Counted from the first letter of the stretch, positions 9,189-18,099 are shown. The stretch is DNA of 64,000 nt from Ruegeria arenilitoris (GCF_013030265.1 NZ_WPZQ01000006.1:248001-312000), one strand, 5' to 3'. Notes: generated by a model not told the origin, from the sequence alone. Numbers and translations: made by a program.

Positions 9189-9868
9189 GCGGCCACCCCC
9201 GGCGTGAATTCCGAAACGTTGACCTCGCGATCGCAAACCCGTTCCCGCGCATCTACATCGTGAAAGATCCCGACAATTGCTGCACCGCGTTCCTTTGCCT
9301 CTTTGATCAGCGACAGAACGGTTTCCCTGTTCTGTGCGTCCAGGCTGGCCGTCGGTTCATCCAGCAGCATCGCGGGGTATTCATGCGCAAACCCGCGCGC
9401 AATGTTCACCCGCTGCTGTTCACCGCCCGAGAATGTTGTCGGGCTGAGGGTCCACAAACGTTCAGGTATGTTCAACCGCTTCAACAATTCAGCCGCCTTG
9501 TCCAGCGCCGCCTGCTTCTCACAACCCACAGCCAATAAAGGCTCTGCCACGACTTCGAGCGTCGGCACCCGCGGCACGACGCGCAGAAACTGGCTGACAT
9601 AACCAAGCGTTTCCCGGCGCAGCGCCAGAATCTCGCGTGGCTCGGCTTTGGCCACATCAAGCCCACCTACCAGCACCTGACCCGATGCGGCGAGATAGTT
9701 GCCATAAATCACCCGCATCAGCGTCGATTTGCCTGCGCCTGACGCACCGGTCAGGGCAACACATTCTCCGGGGGCAACCTTTAGCGAAGCGCCTTCCATC
9801 ACCGGGATTACCGCACTGCCCTGATTGTGCAGTGTGAAGCTTTTGCTCACGTCCTTGAGTTCAATCAT
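9185..9868 (-). CDS. phnL: C-P lyase ABC-type protein
   Basis: ABC-ATPase-like subunit needed for ribose 1-phosphonate triphosphate formation with PhnGHI. 227 aa, matching the usual size. Walker A is TGASGAGKST, the signature is FSGGEQQRVNIAR and Walker B MLLDEPTASLD. A GTG start is possible at 9883, but the ATG at 9868 follows a GAGGAAG ribosome binding site and gives the usual N terminus (MIELKDVSKSF). Confidence 0.94.
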   Translation of the reverse strand: MIELKDVSKSFTLHNQGSAVIPVMEGASLKVAPGECVALTGASGAGKSTLMRVIYGNYLAASGQVLVGGLDVAKAEPREILALRRETLGYVSQFLRVVPRVPTLEVVAEPLLAVGCEKQAALDKAAELLKRLNIPERLWTLSPTTFSGGEQQRVNIARGFAHEYPAMLLDEPTASLDAQNRETVLSLIKEAKERGAAIVGIFHDVDARERVCDREVNVSEFTPGVAA

Positions 9869-9879
9869 CTTCCTCGCCC

Positions 9880-10650
9880 TCACACCTGCAGCACACTGGA
9901 GACCAGCAATTGAGTGTAAGCATGCTGCGGATCATCCAATACTTGATCGGTTAGCCCGGCCTCGACCACGTGACCGTCTTTCATCACCATCAACCGGTCC
10001 GCCAACAGGCGAACGACCGCCAGATCATGGGTAACAATGATGGCGCTCAGCCCCATTTCGCGCACCAGTCCGCGCAGCAGGTCCAGCAAACGCGCCTGAA
10101 CCGAAACATCCAGACCACCCGTTGGTTCGTCCATGAACACCAGCCGGGGGCCGGTCACCAGATTGCGCGCAATCTGCAGGCGCTGTTGCATCCCGCCCGA
10201 AAACGCTGTTGGCCGGTCATCAACCCGCGCCGCTTCAATCTCGACCCGCCCAAGCCAGTCGATCGCCTTATCGCGGATATCACCATAGTGCCGGTCACCA
10301 ACGGCCATCAGCCGCTCTCCGATGTTGCCCCCGGCACTGACTGACATGCGCAGGCCATCACGCGCATGTTGATGCACGAAAGCCCAGTCCGTTCGGCTCA
10401 GCATCCGGCGCTCGGGTTCCGACATGGTAACCGTATCCACCGGCCCATCGGCACGGGTATCAAAAACCACCTGCCCTGCATCAGGCTCAAGATGCCCGGC
10501 CAGACAATTCAGCAGCGTCGACTTGCCCGATCCGCTTTCACCGACAATCCCCATCACCTCACCACGGTAGAGATCGAAACCTACATCCGTGCATCCGATC
10601 CGCGCGCCATAGCGTTTCTCGATGCCTTTGACCTGCAACAGGGGGGTCAT
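9880..10650 (-). CDS. phnK: C-P lyase ATP-binding protein
   Basis: ABC-type ATPase that docks on the C-P lyase core complex at PhnJ. 256 aa. Walker A GESGSGKST, signature FSGGMQQRLQIAR and Walker B VFMDEPTGGLD are intact. The frame is open to 10725, but the ATG at 10650 overlaps the phnJ stop (ATGA) and starts at MTPLLQVKGIEKRYG, the family N terminus. 11 bases separate it from phnL. Confidence 0.94.
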   Translation of the reverse strand: MTPLLQVKGIEKRYGARIGCTDVGFDLYRGEVMGIVGESGSGKSTLLNCLAGHLEPDAGQVVFDTRADGPVDTVTMSEPERRMLSRTDWAFVHQHARDGLRMSVSAGGNIGERLMAVGDRHYGDIRDKAIDWLGRVEIEAARVDDRPTAFSGGMQQRLQIARNLVTGPRLVFMDEPTGGLDVSVQARLLDLLRGLVREMGLSAIIVTHDLAVVRLLADRLMVMKDGHVVEAGLTDQVLDDPQHAYTQLLVSSVLQV

Positions 10651-11507
10651 GCCGCGTCCTCCTCGGCCAGTCGGCCCACATGGCCCGCCTCGCGGCGTGA
10701 CCGGCAATAATCGGTATCCGAGCAAACAAACATCCGGTTGCCTGCGTCATCCATGATCACCTCGTCCAGATAGCTGTCTTCGGCCCCGCACAGGTCACAT
10801 GGATGATTGGCCTTGGTCGCCTCGAACGGGTAATCCTCGAAATCAAGGCTCACGACCTTGGTATGCGGGGGTACCGCGTAAATCCGCTGCTCGCGCCCCG
10901 CACCAAACAGTTGGATCGCGTCCATCTCAAGCTTGGGGTTGTCGAATTTCGGGATCGGCGACGGGTCCATGACATAGCGATCCGAGACTTTCACCGGATA
11001 GGCATAGGCGGTCGAAATCGCCCCGTGCTGGCTGATATCCTCGTACAGCTTCACATGCATCAGACCGTATTCCTCGAGGCTGTGCATCTTGCGCGTCTCG
11101 GTCTCGCGCGGCTCTAGAAAGCGCAGAGGCTCCGGGATCGGCACCTGATAGACGATGATCTGATCCTCGCGCAGCTTTGCCTCGGGGATACGGTGGCGCG
11201 TCTGGATGACCGTTGCTTTCTCGGTCTCTTCCGTGGTCTCAACACCTGCGGTGTTTTCAAAGAACTTACGGATAGAAACGGCGTTGGTCGTATCATCCGC
11301 ACCCTGATCGATCACCTTGAACGTATCCTCGGGCGTCAGGGTTGCGGCAGAAACCTGCACCCCGCCTGTTCCCCAGCCATAGGGCATCGGCATTTCGCGA
11401 CTGGCAAAAGGCACCTGATAACCCGGCACCGCCAGCCCTTTGAGAATGGCGCGGCGGATCATTCGTTTGGTTTGTTCATCCAGATAGGCGAAATTATACT
11501 CGCTCAT
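10647..11507 (-). CDS. phnJ: alpha-D-ribose 1-methylphosphonate 5-phosphate C-P lyase
   Basis: Radical SAM-type enzyme that cleaves the carbon-phosphorus bond and releases methane or another hydrocarbon. 286 aa, full length. The four cysteines of the unusual Fe-S site are present near the C terminus: HPCDLCG and, 20 or so residues later, FVCSDTDYC, with the family spacing CxxC-x21-CxxxxxC. It overlaps phnK and the upstream HAD gene by ATGA, so translation is probably coupled. Confidence 0.97.
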   Translation of the reverse strand: MSEYNFAYLDEQTKRMIRRAILKGLAVPGYQVPFASREMPMPYGWGTGGVQVSAATLTPEDTFKVIDQGADDTTNAVSIRKFFENTAGVETTEETEKATVIQTRHRIPEAKLREDQIIVYQVPIPEPLRFLEPRETETRKMHSLEEYGLMHVKLYEDISQHGAISTAYAYPVKVSDRYVMDPSPIPKFDNPKLEMDAIQLFGAGREQRIYAVPPHTKVVSLDFEDYPFEATKANHPCDLCGAEDSYLDEVIMDDAGNRMFVCSDTDYCRSRREAGHVGRLAEEDAA

Positions 11508-12100
11508 AGGAAACCTCTTTCGGTCAACTCAATCTCCAAGGCTCGCGGAGTGGTAAAGTGTATGCCGTCCATGCCGACAGCGCGCGCGCCTTCGACATTG
11601 TGCAAACCGTCATCAATGAACACGCAGTCCTGAGGCGCGATACCTGCTCGTTCGCAGAGCAGCTCGAAAATCCGCGCGTCGGGCTTCATCACACCCTCCT
11701 GCCCCGAAACGACAAGCGTTCCGAAAACATCGCCAAGACGCGGATGAACCTTCAACCCTTCCGGCCAAGTTTCAGCTGACCAGTTGGTGATGGCATGAAC
11801 CGGAGTCCCCTGCGTCTTAAGCCGCTCCAGCACATCCCATGTACCATGGATCGGGTTTTCAACGGTGCGCGTGTACAGTTCGACGTAAGCGGCAAACAGG
11901 GTTTGATCCTGCGGGTCCTCAAGTTCCTGCGCCAGATCGGCAAAGCGTTCGCCGTTGTCTCCGCGGGCATTACGCGTCAGGAAATCCGTGCGCTCAATGA
12001 ACGCGTGCGCGGCCTCTTCTGAGCCCAATACTTCAACCCAGGCAAGATGCGGCTGCCAGTCAATCAGCACGCCACCGATATCAAAAACGACGGCCTTCAT
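11504..12100 (-). CDS. HAD-family phosphatase within the phn operon
   Basis: 198 aa haloacid-dehalogenase-superfamily protein placed between phnI and phnJ and overlapping both by ATGA. Motifs: FDIGGVLIDW (nucleophile Asp7, with Gly in place of the second Asp, as in YihX-like and dehalogenase-type members), AITNWS (motif II), VMKPDARIF (Lys) and FIDDGLHNVEGA (acidic motif). Its position suggests it removes a phosphate from a ribose phosphonate or ribose phosphate intermediate, or clears a dead-end product. This is inference; it is not one of the core C-P lyase genes. Confidence 0.88.
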   Translation of the reverse strand: MKAVVFDIGGVLIDWQPHLAWVEVLGSEEAAHAFIERTDFLTRNARGDNGERFADLAQELEDPQDQTLFAAYVELYTRTVENPIHGTWDVLERLKTQGTPVHAITNWSAETWPEGLKVHPRLGDVFGTLVVSGQEGVMKPDARIFELLCERAGIAPQDCVFIDDGLHNVEGARAVGMDGIHFTTPRALEIELTERGFL

Positions 12101-13188
12101 TCCGCTGCCTCCTTCGGTGTGATCCGCTCTTCGGCCTCACGGCGCAGTTTGCGGACCAGTTCCAGCTCGGATTGGAAATCCACGTAATGCGGTAGCTTGA
12201 TGTGTTCGAGGAATCCGGTGGCCTGAATGTTGTCTGAGTGGCTGAGGACAAATTCCTCATCCTGCGCAGGGGCGCCAAGATTGTCCTCACCCAATTCTTC
12301 CCAGCGCAGGGCACGGTCTACCAGAGCCATGGCGATGGATTTACGTTCCGACTGGCCGAATACCAGCCCATATCCGCGCGTGAACTGCGGCGGTTCGGTT
12401 TTGGAACCCTTGAACTGGTTCACCGTTTCGCATTCGGTCAACTCGATCTCGCCGATCTCAATGGCAAACCCCAGTTCGGGGATATCCATCTCAACAGCGA
12501 CCTTGCCGATCCGCAACTCTCCGACAAAAGCGTGGTTGCGGGCATAGCCACGCTGAGTTGAGTAAGCCATGCCCAGCACAAACCCCTCATCCCCGCGTGT
12601 CAGGGATTGCAGGCGCAGTGGCCGGTTTGACGGAAATTCCATCGGCTCGCGCGTTAGGTCTCCCGGTGTTGCGTCGCTGGGCGGTTCGTCCTGAATGATA
12701 TCCTCACCCTTGAGGAATTCGGTGATATGAGGTGTTGGCTCCTGCCGGGCAGAACCTTCGGGCGCGGCAGCCACCTCTCCGTCAGCGGCCAGCTTGAAAT
12801 CCAGCAGACGGTGCGTGTAATCAAAAGTCGGGCCCAGCACCTGCCCGCCTGGCGCATCCTTGAAAGTGGCTGAGATACGACGGTCACACGCCATGTCACC
12901 TGTTTCAACCGGATTGGAATAGCCAAATCTCGGCAGTGTCGTGCGATAGGCCCGGATCAGGAAAATCGCCTCTATCAGATCGCCGCGCGCCTGTTTGATC
13001 GCCAGCGCCGCAAGATCAGGATCGAACAGGGATCCTTCGGCCATCACGCGGTTCACGGCAAGGCTCAGTTGTTCCCGGATCTGCGCAAGGCTCAGTTCGG
13101 TAACATCCGTTGATCCGCGCCGTTCCTCAGCCAGCCAGGCATGGGCGTTTTCGATGGCCTTCTCACCACCTTTTACAGCAACATACAT
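12097..13188 (-). CDS. phnI: C-P lyase complex subunit PhnI
   Basis: Catalytic nucleosidase-type subunit that, with PhnG, H and L, displaces adenine from ATP by methylphosphonate. 363 aa, the usual length, beginning MYVAVKGGEKAIENAHAWLAEE, close to other PhnI N termini. The C-terminal LPHYVDFQSELELVRKLR segment is also typical. It lies 3 bases after phnH. Confidence 0.95.
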   Translation of the reverse strand: MYVAVKGGEKAIENAHAWLAEERRGSTDVTELSLAQIREQLSLAVNRVMAEGSLFDPDLAALAIKQARGDLIEAIFLIRAYRTTLPRFGYSNPVETGDMACDRRISATFKDAPGGQVLGPTFDYTHRLLDFKLAADGEVAAAPEGSARQEPTPHITEFLKGEDIIQDEPPSDATPGDLTREPMEFPSNRPLRLQSLTRGDEGFVLGMAYSTQRGYARNHAFVGELRIGKVAVEMDIPELGFAIEIGEIELTECETVNQFKGSKTEPPQFTRGYGLVFGQSERKSIAMALVDRALRWEELGEDNLGAPAQDEEFVLSHSDNIQATGFLEHIKLPHYVDFQSELELVRKLRREAEERITPKEAAE

Positions 13189-13191
13189 CGC

Positions 13192-13767
13192 TTAACCCTC
13201 CGCCCTGATCTGCGTGCTGCGCGGCAATGCCGCGACTTGCGTTCCGCTGGTGAAAAAGAAGTCGCATCCCAGTGGGTAGAGCGCCGCATTGCCTGTCAGG
13301 ACAGCGATATCCGGAAGCGAAAGATGCGCCACCTCCTTGATGCCCGGTCCGCTGAGTACTGCACCCTGCTGTTCGAGCGCATCGCATTCCACGATCAGCG
13401 TGGCAGACCGGTCGGGATACTCCGACGTACCGATCCGGTAGGTGTTCAGCGGCATGAGATCATCCCAGCGACCCACCGCAAAATCGGCCTCGGCTGCCGC
13501 AACAATCGGCGCACCGGTTTGGAAGGTCAGCCATTTCCGCACCGCTTCGGTATCAGCCTCCCCGGCAAGGTGAACGCGGGTTTCTGGATCACATAGGGTC
13601 AACAGCAACGTACCCGCCGCTATGGACAAAGGTGCAGGGGGTTCAGCGCCAGTCAGGTCACGAATCTCTCCAGGTCGCGCCATGACGGTCATTGCCGCAC
13701 GAAAGGCATGTGAGGCATCAACCGGAGCGTTTCGGAAACCGCCCGAGAATTGGGTTTGTGCGTTCAT
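13192..13767 (-). CDS. phnH: C-P lyase complex subunit PhnH
   Basis: Structural subunit of the PhnGHIJ core complex with a PLP-transferase-like fold but no cofactor. 191 aa. Recognised by the N-terminal GGFRNAPVDASHAFRAAM and the late PLGCDFFFTSG segments. Overlaps phnG by ATGA. Confidence 0.93.
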   Translation of the reverse strand: MNAQTQFSGGFRNAPVDASHAFRAAMTVMARPGEIRDLTGAEPPAPLSIAAGTLLLTLCDPETRVHLAGEADTEAVRKWLTFQTGAPIVAAAEADFAVGRWDDLMPLNTYRIGTSEYPDRSATLIVECDALEQQGAVLSGPGIKEVAHLSLPDIAVLTGNAALYPLGCDFFFTSGTQVAALPRSTQIRAEG

Positions 13768-14225
13768 TGGTCTTCTCCGCGTACCATGGTGAAGAACTCG
13801 ACTTTGGTGGCTGCTGCCTTGGCCGCACGTGCCGTTTTGGCGGCCTGCATCTGCATCGTCAGCGGATCTATCACTTTTGCCCGGACCATGTCGGCAGACC
13901 CGGTCTGCATCAGCGCATCGACCAAAGCTGCCGTCCGGGCCTTATCCCGGGACCTACCCTGAACATAGCCGTGCCCGACCGTGCCATCCTTCAGCAGCAG
14001 TGAGCATCGCGTCACTGTCATCTCACCCAGATTGAACGGGGCACCCGTGCCACCCGTGCGACCCCGCACCATGACGCCACCGATTTCGGGCGCACGCAGC
14101 CATTCATATGTCGGGTTCAGCTGCAGGCCGTCCCATAGTGCCATCAGGGCATCCTGCGGCGCCCGGGCCAGCACACCCATCCATGCTTGCCGCGCTTCGG
14201 CTGATTTATCTGTCTGTTCCACCAT
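13764..14225 (-). CDS. phnG: C-P lyase complex subunit PhnG
   Basis: First gene of the phnG-N operon and part of the core C-P lyase complex. 153 aa, close to the 150 aa of E. coli PhnG. The C-terminal half has GHGYVQGRSRDKARTAALVD, characteristic of PhnG. The frame is open to 14264, but the ATG at 14225 follows an AGAGG ribosome binding site and gives the usual length. The operon starts in the 103-base region shared with the divergent phnF. Confidence 0.93.
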   Translation of the reverse strand: MVEQTDKSAEARQAWMGVLARAPQDALMALWDGLQLNPTYEWLRAPEIGGVMVRGRTGGTGAPFNLGEMTVTRCSLLLKDGTVGHGYVQGRSRDKARTAALVDALMQTGSADMVRAKVIDPLTMQMQAAKTARAAKAAATKVEFFTMVRGEDQ

Positions 14226-14242
14226 CAAAGCCTCTTGGCCAG

Positions 14243-14272
14243 GTTGTCTATTTTTACTATACAACTAGACAA
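14243..14272. promoter_or_regulatory. candidate PhnF operator between phnG and phnF
   Basis: Related half-sites cluster here: GTTGTCTA at 14243-14250, TATACAAC at 14258-14265 and TAGACAA at 14266-14272. The first pairs with each of the other two as an imperfect or perfect inverted repeat. HutC/PhnF-type GntR repressors bind short palindromes with GT..TA..AC cores. The site lies 18 bases before phnG and 57 before phnF, so it could control both. Confidence 0.5.
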
Positions 14273-14312
14273 ATATTACACCTGTCGATCTCGAGTCGCA
14301 ATCTCCTCAGCC

Positions 14313-14330
14313 GTGAAGTTTTTATGACAT
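14313..14330 (-). promoter_or_regulatory. candidate Pho box upstream of phnG
   Basis: On the minus strand this reads ATGTCAT-AAAA-ACTTCAC, two 7-base repeats with a 4-base A-rich spacer, as in PhoB sites (CTGTCAT-N4-CTGTMAY). The first repeat matches 6 of 7 positions and the second 4 of 7. It lies about 90 bases before the phnG start and overlaps the phnF start codon. Confidence 0.4.
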
Positions 14331-15039
14331 GAGCAAAACACCGATCTGGAAAAGCATCGCTCTGACCCTGACCTCGGACATTGCCGAGGGCCGCTACAAC
14401 ACCGGCGACCGCCTGCCCACCGAAGCGCAATTAGCCGCCACCCATGGCGTAAACCGGCATACCGTCCGACGGGCGCTGTCCGATCTGGCCGAGCGCGGGC
14501 TGGTCCACGCCCGGCGCGGTGCAGGCGTTTTTGTTTCGGCTCGCCCCACCGACTACCCGATTGGCAAACGTGTCAGATACCACAAGAACATCTCGGCCAG
14601 CGGCAAGATCCCGGGCAAACGAGTGCTGGCCCTGACAACCCGCGCGTCTGATGAGGCCGAGGCCGAAGCGCTCGGCCTGCAAACAGGTGACCCGGTTCAT
14701 GTCTATGACGGCTTGTCTCTGGCTGACGGGCAACCTGTGGGTCTGTTTCAGAGCGTCTTTCCGGCAGAGCGATTTCCCGATCTGCTGGATGCCCTGTCCG
14801 AAAATGCATCGGTTACAAAGGCACTGCAGACCTGTGGGGTGCCGGATTACACCCGTATTTCGACCCGCCTGACCGCGCGATCCGCCAGCGCAACGCAGGC
14901 ACTGCACCTGCATTTGACCGAAGGCGCCCCCGTGCTGCATTCGCTGGGGGTAAACGCTGATCCTGACGGACAGCCCGTTGAATATGGCAAGACCGTATTC
15001 GCGGGTGAGCGCGTGACACTCACCCTAAGCGATGAATAA
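14329..15039 (+). CDS. phnF: GntR-family regulator of phosphonate metabolism
   Basis: 236 aa regulator of the HutC/UTRA branch of the GntR family. The N-terminal winged helix is seen in RLPTEAQLAATHGVNRHTVRRAL (split here: RLPTEAQLAA then VNRHTVRRAL), and the C-terminal UTRA ligand domain in PVHVYDGLSLADGQPVGLFQ. It is divergent from phnG and convergent with the LbH acyltransferase. It probably represses the phn genes and itself, sensing a phosphonate or phosphate-related ligand. Confidence 0.9.
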   Translation: MSKTPIWKSIALTLTSDIAEGRYNTGDRLPTEAQLAATHGVNRHTVRRALSDLAERGLVHARRGAGVFVSARPTDYPIGKRVRYHKNISASGKIPGKRVLALTTRASDEAEAEALGLQTGDPVHVYDGLSLADGQPVGLFQSVFPAERFPDLLDALSENASVTKALQTCGVPDYTRISTRLTARSASATQALHLHLTEGAPVLHSLGVNADPDGQPVEYGKTVFAGERVTLTLSDE

Positions 15040-15063
15040 ATGGAGTGCTCCTGCACGTCTTCA

Positions 15064-15120
15064 GCCTCCTGACGGAGGCCTCATCCCGTTGGGCCCGGCG
15101 CAGCCTATGCCCCTGCGGGC
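15064..15120 (+). repeat. two-hairpin intergenic element, copy A
   Basis: Starts 25 bases after the phnF stop. Hairpin 1 is GCCTCC-TGAC-GGAGGC (15064-15079). After 8 bases comes GTTGGGCCCGGC (15088-15099), which opens a second, bulged hairpin ending in CTGCGGGC (15113-15120). Copy B after rpe has the same TGAC loop, the same GTTGGGCCCGGC and the same orientation. It may act as a terminator or mRNA 3' end for phnF, though there is no U tract. Confidence 0.65.
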
Positions 15121-15145
15121 GCGGGAGTCGTCTTGGCTGACTGGA

Positions 15146-15763
15146 TCACGCCTCGTGTTTTTCCAGAAATGCTTCGGCAGACATGGCACGGAAATCTGGC
15201 AGGGCAGTACGAAGCCTGCTGTTGTCCCAATCCCACCAGGCCAGTGCCATCATGCGATCTGCAATATCCTCGGGAAAGCGACGACGCACCGGTTGTGCAG
15301 TCACACCAGCAACAATCGTGTAGGGCGCTACATCCTTGGTGACAATCGCACCCGAGGCGACGACCGCGCCATGGCCTATGGTAACCTCGGGCTTGATGAT
15401 CGCGGCATGACCAATCCACGTGTCATGGCCGATAAACGCTGTGCGACCCGCGCGATGGGCAAACCAGTCGGCATCGTCCTCGGCATCGTCCCAATAGTCA
15501 GCTGACCGATAGTGGAAATGATGCAGCGAGGCTTTCTCCATCGGATGATCGGTCGCCCCGATCCGAGTGAAACTGGCGATGTTCGCAAACTTGCCGATCC
15601 GGGCATTGGCGATGTCGCAGGTTCGGTCGCAATAGGAGTAATCGCCGAACTCGGAATTCGCTACGCGGGTACCAGCACCGATCTCGACAAACTCGCCAAA
15701 AGTGCTGCCGGTAATCTGGCAATCGGGATGGATGAACGGCTGGTCAGAACGCAGTCGCGCCAT
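15146..15763 (-). CDS. phn-associated left-handed beta-helix acyltransferase
   Basis: 205 aa member of the hexapeptide-repeat (LbH) xenobiotic acyltransferase group, the branch commonly found inside phn clusters. Hexapeptide repeats are visible in the first 60 residues and again in WIGHAAIIKPEVTIGHGAVV. The active-site-like histidine lies in the ASFTRIGATDHPM region. It is the last gene of the phnCDE1E2 unit, 24 bases after phnE2. By analogy with PhnO it may acetylate aminophosphonates, but its fold is different from PhnO. Confidence 0.85.
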   Translation of the reverse strand: MARLRSDQPFIHPDCQITGSTFGEFVEIGAGTRVANSEFGDYSYCDRTCDIANARIGKFANIASFTRIGATDHPMEKASLHHFHYRSADYWDDAEDDADWFAHRAGRTAFIGHDTWIGHAAIIKPEVTIGHGAVVASGAIVTKDVAPYTIVAGVTAQPVRRRFPEDIADRMMALAWWDWDNSRLRTALPDFRAMSAEAFLEKHEA

Positions 15764-15787
15764 GGTCTTTTTGTCCTTGTTCTTAGG

Positions 15788-17155
15788 TCACGGCAATAGG
15801 AACGGCTTGCCCTTGCGATCCCGCGGCTTGCGCGTCTTTCCGGTTTCACCCTGGATCAGACGTCGGCGCAGCCAGCCCGAGAACCAATCCATCAGCATCA
15901 CCATCAGGATGATCAGAACAATGTAGTAGGCGACCTCTTCCCAGTCTTTTTGCGTGATGATGGCTTGCGTCAGCAGCAGACCGATTCCGCCGCCGGTGAT
16001 CGCACCGATTACGGTGGCACTGCGGGTGTTGGATTCGAGGAAGTAAAGCAACTGGCTCAACAACACCGGAGTGATCTGCGGAATCACGCCAAAGCGATAG
16101 CGCTGTGGCGCGTTCGCTCCGGTGGATTGCACACCTTCGATCTGCTTCTGATCCACATTTTCCAGCGCCTCCGAGAAAATCTTGCCGAATGTGCCGGTAT
16201 CCGTCACCAGAATGGCCAGCGCCCCTGTCAGCGGACCGGGACCAAAGGCCCGGGCCAGAACAACTGTCCAGATCAGCGCATCCACGCCACGGACAAAATC
16301 GAACACCCGGCGCGTGACAAAGCGTACCGACCGCAACGGATTGAAATTGCGCGTCGCCATGAAGGCCAGCGGCAATGCGATCAGGCCAGCCCCAAGGGTT
16401 CCCAGAAAGGCCATCAGAATGGTCTCAAAGATCGCCCAGGCCACATCCTGATGCCGCCACATCTTGTTGGTCCAGAAGTCATTGAAGATCGCACCGGCTT
16501 CACCTGATGCGGCACGCCCCATCAACTCCGAGAAGGATTTTCCGTAATACGGGCTATCCAGCGTGAACCAGAACAGCTCCCAACCGGTGAAATAGCGGAA
16601 CACTTCTGATCGGTTGCGGGTAACCGTCAGACGGCCCGCATCCGTCGTGATCGCCAAACGGTTCTTGGAGACATTGATCCATTCAGGCACATCCTCTGAT
16701 GGCAATTCCGCCTGCACGCCAGCGGATCGGCTGGGTGTCGCGCGTACCATACCATAACCGGGGATGTCGTACTCGACCGTATCGGGACCAAAGCGCACAA
16801 CGTGTCCGTCTTCCAGATCGATCACGGTCGTCTCACCCAACGCGACCCAATCCGGTGCGGTCCCCTCGGGATAGGCACCCTTGCGCTCACCCTCGATGGC
16901 AACCGAGACTTCTCCATTGCGGTTGTCGCGCTCGACATGGGTTTTGTAGCTGTAGCTGTCCGAAACCAACGTCTTGCCGTTTTCCCAATTGGCGCGTTCG
17001 GCCAGCCCGGGCACGTCAAAGGCGAAGAAGACATAGATCAGGTACAGAACAACCAGACCCGGCAATCCAAAGTTCACGATACGCTTGCGGCTGAACAGGC
17101 GGTCGGCCTCGGCCTTGAGGTCATCTATCGACAGGTCGGTGGCAAAGGTACTCAT
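15788..17155 (-). CDS. phnE: phosphonate ABC transporter permease, long form
   Basis: Second PhnE-type inner-membrane permease, 455 aa against about 260-300 for the short form. One N-terminal membrane segment (near residues 28-48) is followed by about 200 polar, probably periplasmic, residues and then the usual permease membrane domain with ARAFGPGPLTGALAI and the EAA-like loop containing GVQSTGANAPQRYRFG. It overlaps the short permease by ATGA; the two presumably form a heterodimer. Long forms like this occur as PhnE2 in alphaproteobacteria. Confidence 0.92.
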   Translation of the reverse strand: MSTFATDLSIDDLKAEADRLFSRKRIVNFGLPGLVVLYLIYVFFAFDVPGLAERANWENGKTLVSDSYSYKTHVERDNRNGEVSVAIEGERKGAYPEGTAPDWVALGETTVIDLEDGHVVRFGPDTVEYDIPGYGMVRATPSRSAGVQAELPSEDVPEWINVSKNRLAITTDAGRLTVTRNRSEVFRYFTGWELFWFTLDSPYYGKSFSELMGRAASGEAGAIFNDFWTNKMWRHQDVAWAIFETILMAFLGTLGAGLIALPLAFMATRNFNPLRSVRFVTRRVFDFVRGVDALIWTVVLARAFGPGPLTGALAILVTDTGTFGKIFSEALENVDQKQIEGVQSTGANAPQRYRFGVIPQITPVLLSQLLYFLESNTRSATVIGAITGGGIGLLLTQAIITQKDWEEVAYYIVLIILMVMLMDWFSGWLRRRLIQGETGKTRKPRDRKGKPFLLP

Positions 17156-18033
17156 GCCGTAGCTCCTTTTTCCGACCCGTGGGTCAGGCGATCGCGCAGC
17201 AGCCCGGACAGCTGATCCACGATAACGATGGTGACGAAAAGCAGGATGAAGATGGCCGCAGCCTCATCGTAACGCCCCTGTCCCCAGGACATGGCATTAC
17301 GCAGCTCATAGCCCAGACCACCCGCACCGACGAAGCCCAGAATGGCCGAGGCGCGGATGTTGATCTCGAACCGCAATAGCGCATAGCTGACATAGTTCGG
17401 CCCGACCTGCGGGATCACGCCCAGATACATGCGCTGCGACCAGTTGGCCCCGACCGACTGCAACCCTTCAACCGGTTTTAGCGAGGCGTTTTCATTGACC
17501 TCTGAGAACAGCTTGCCCAGCGCGCCCGCCGTGTGAATGGCAATGGCGATCATCGCCGGGATCGGGCCACCACCCAGAATGAAGATAAGAACCAGCGCAA
17601 TCACGATCTCGGGTATGGCGCGGAAGATATCCGAGATCCGGCGGAAGACCGGGATCAGGGATGGCCAAAGCGCCATGCCCCGCGTCGACATCAGCGCCAG
17701 AAACGTTCCGCCGATCGTCCCGACCAAAGTCGCCGCCGCCGCGATGTTCAGCGTCTCGATCAATGCGGGAAAAAACTCGACAAGGTTCGCCGGCATCGCG
17801 CCGATCTTTTCCCAAGCTTCCGTTAGCACCTCTGCCGGATAGTCCAGAATGCGATGCCAGCCGTCGGTGAAGCTTCCCGCATTGCGGCTGTCAGCGGTGC
17901 GGAATCCCGCAGCCATCAAAGCCACGAACAGGATCAGAAGGATACCACCATAGACCCTCTTGCGTCGCGTCATCGCTGTATATTCGTCGCGGATCTGATC
18001 GACGCTTTGGGACCCTGCAGTCAGGTCTGTCAT
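17152..18033 (-). CDS. phnE: phosphonate ABC transporter permease, short form
   Basis: First PhnE permease, 293 aa, several membrane segments. The EAA loop is seen in GLQSVGANWSQRMYLGVIPQ, close in sequence to the same loop of the long permease. The frame is open to 18069, but the ATG at 18033 follows an AGGAG site at a normal distance. Lies between phnD (66-base gap) and the long phnE. Confidence 0.93.
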   Translation of the reverse strand: MTDLTAGSQSVDQIRDEYTAMTRRKRVYGGILLILFVALMAAGFRTADSRNAGSFTDGWHRILDYPAEVLTEAWEKIGAMPANLVEFFPALIETLNIAAAATLVGTIGGTFLALMSTRGMALWPSLIPVFRRISDIFRAIPEIVIALVLIFILGGGPIPAMIAIAIHTAGALGKLFSEVNENASLKPVEGLQSVGANWSQRMYLGVIPQVGPNYVSYALLRFEINIRASAILGFVGAGGLGYELRNAMSWGQGRYDEAAAIFILLFVTIVIVDQLSGLLRDRLTHGSEKGATA

Positions 18034-18099
18034 GGAATGCTCCTGAAGGGAAAACGGGGTCCGGTTCAATACCAGACCCCGATCATTGGATAAGCAGGC

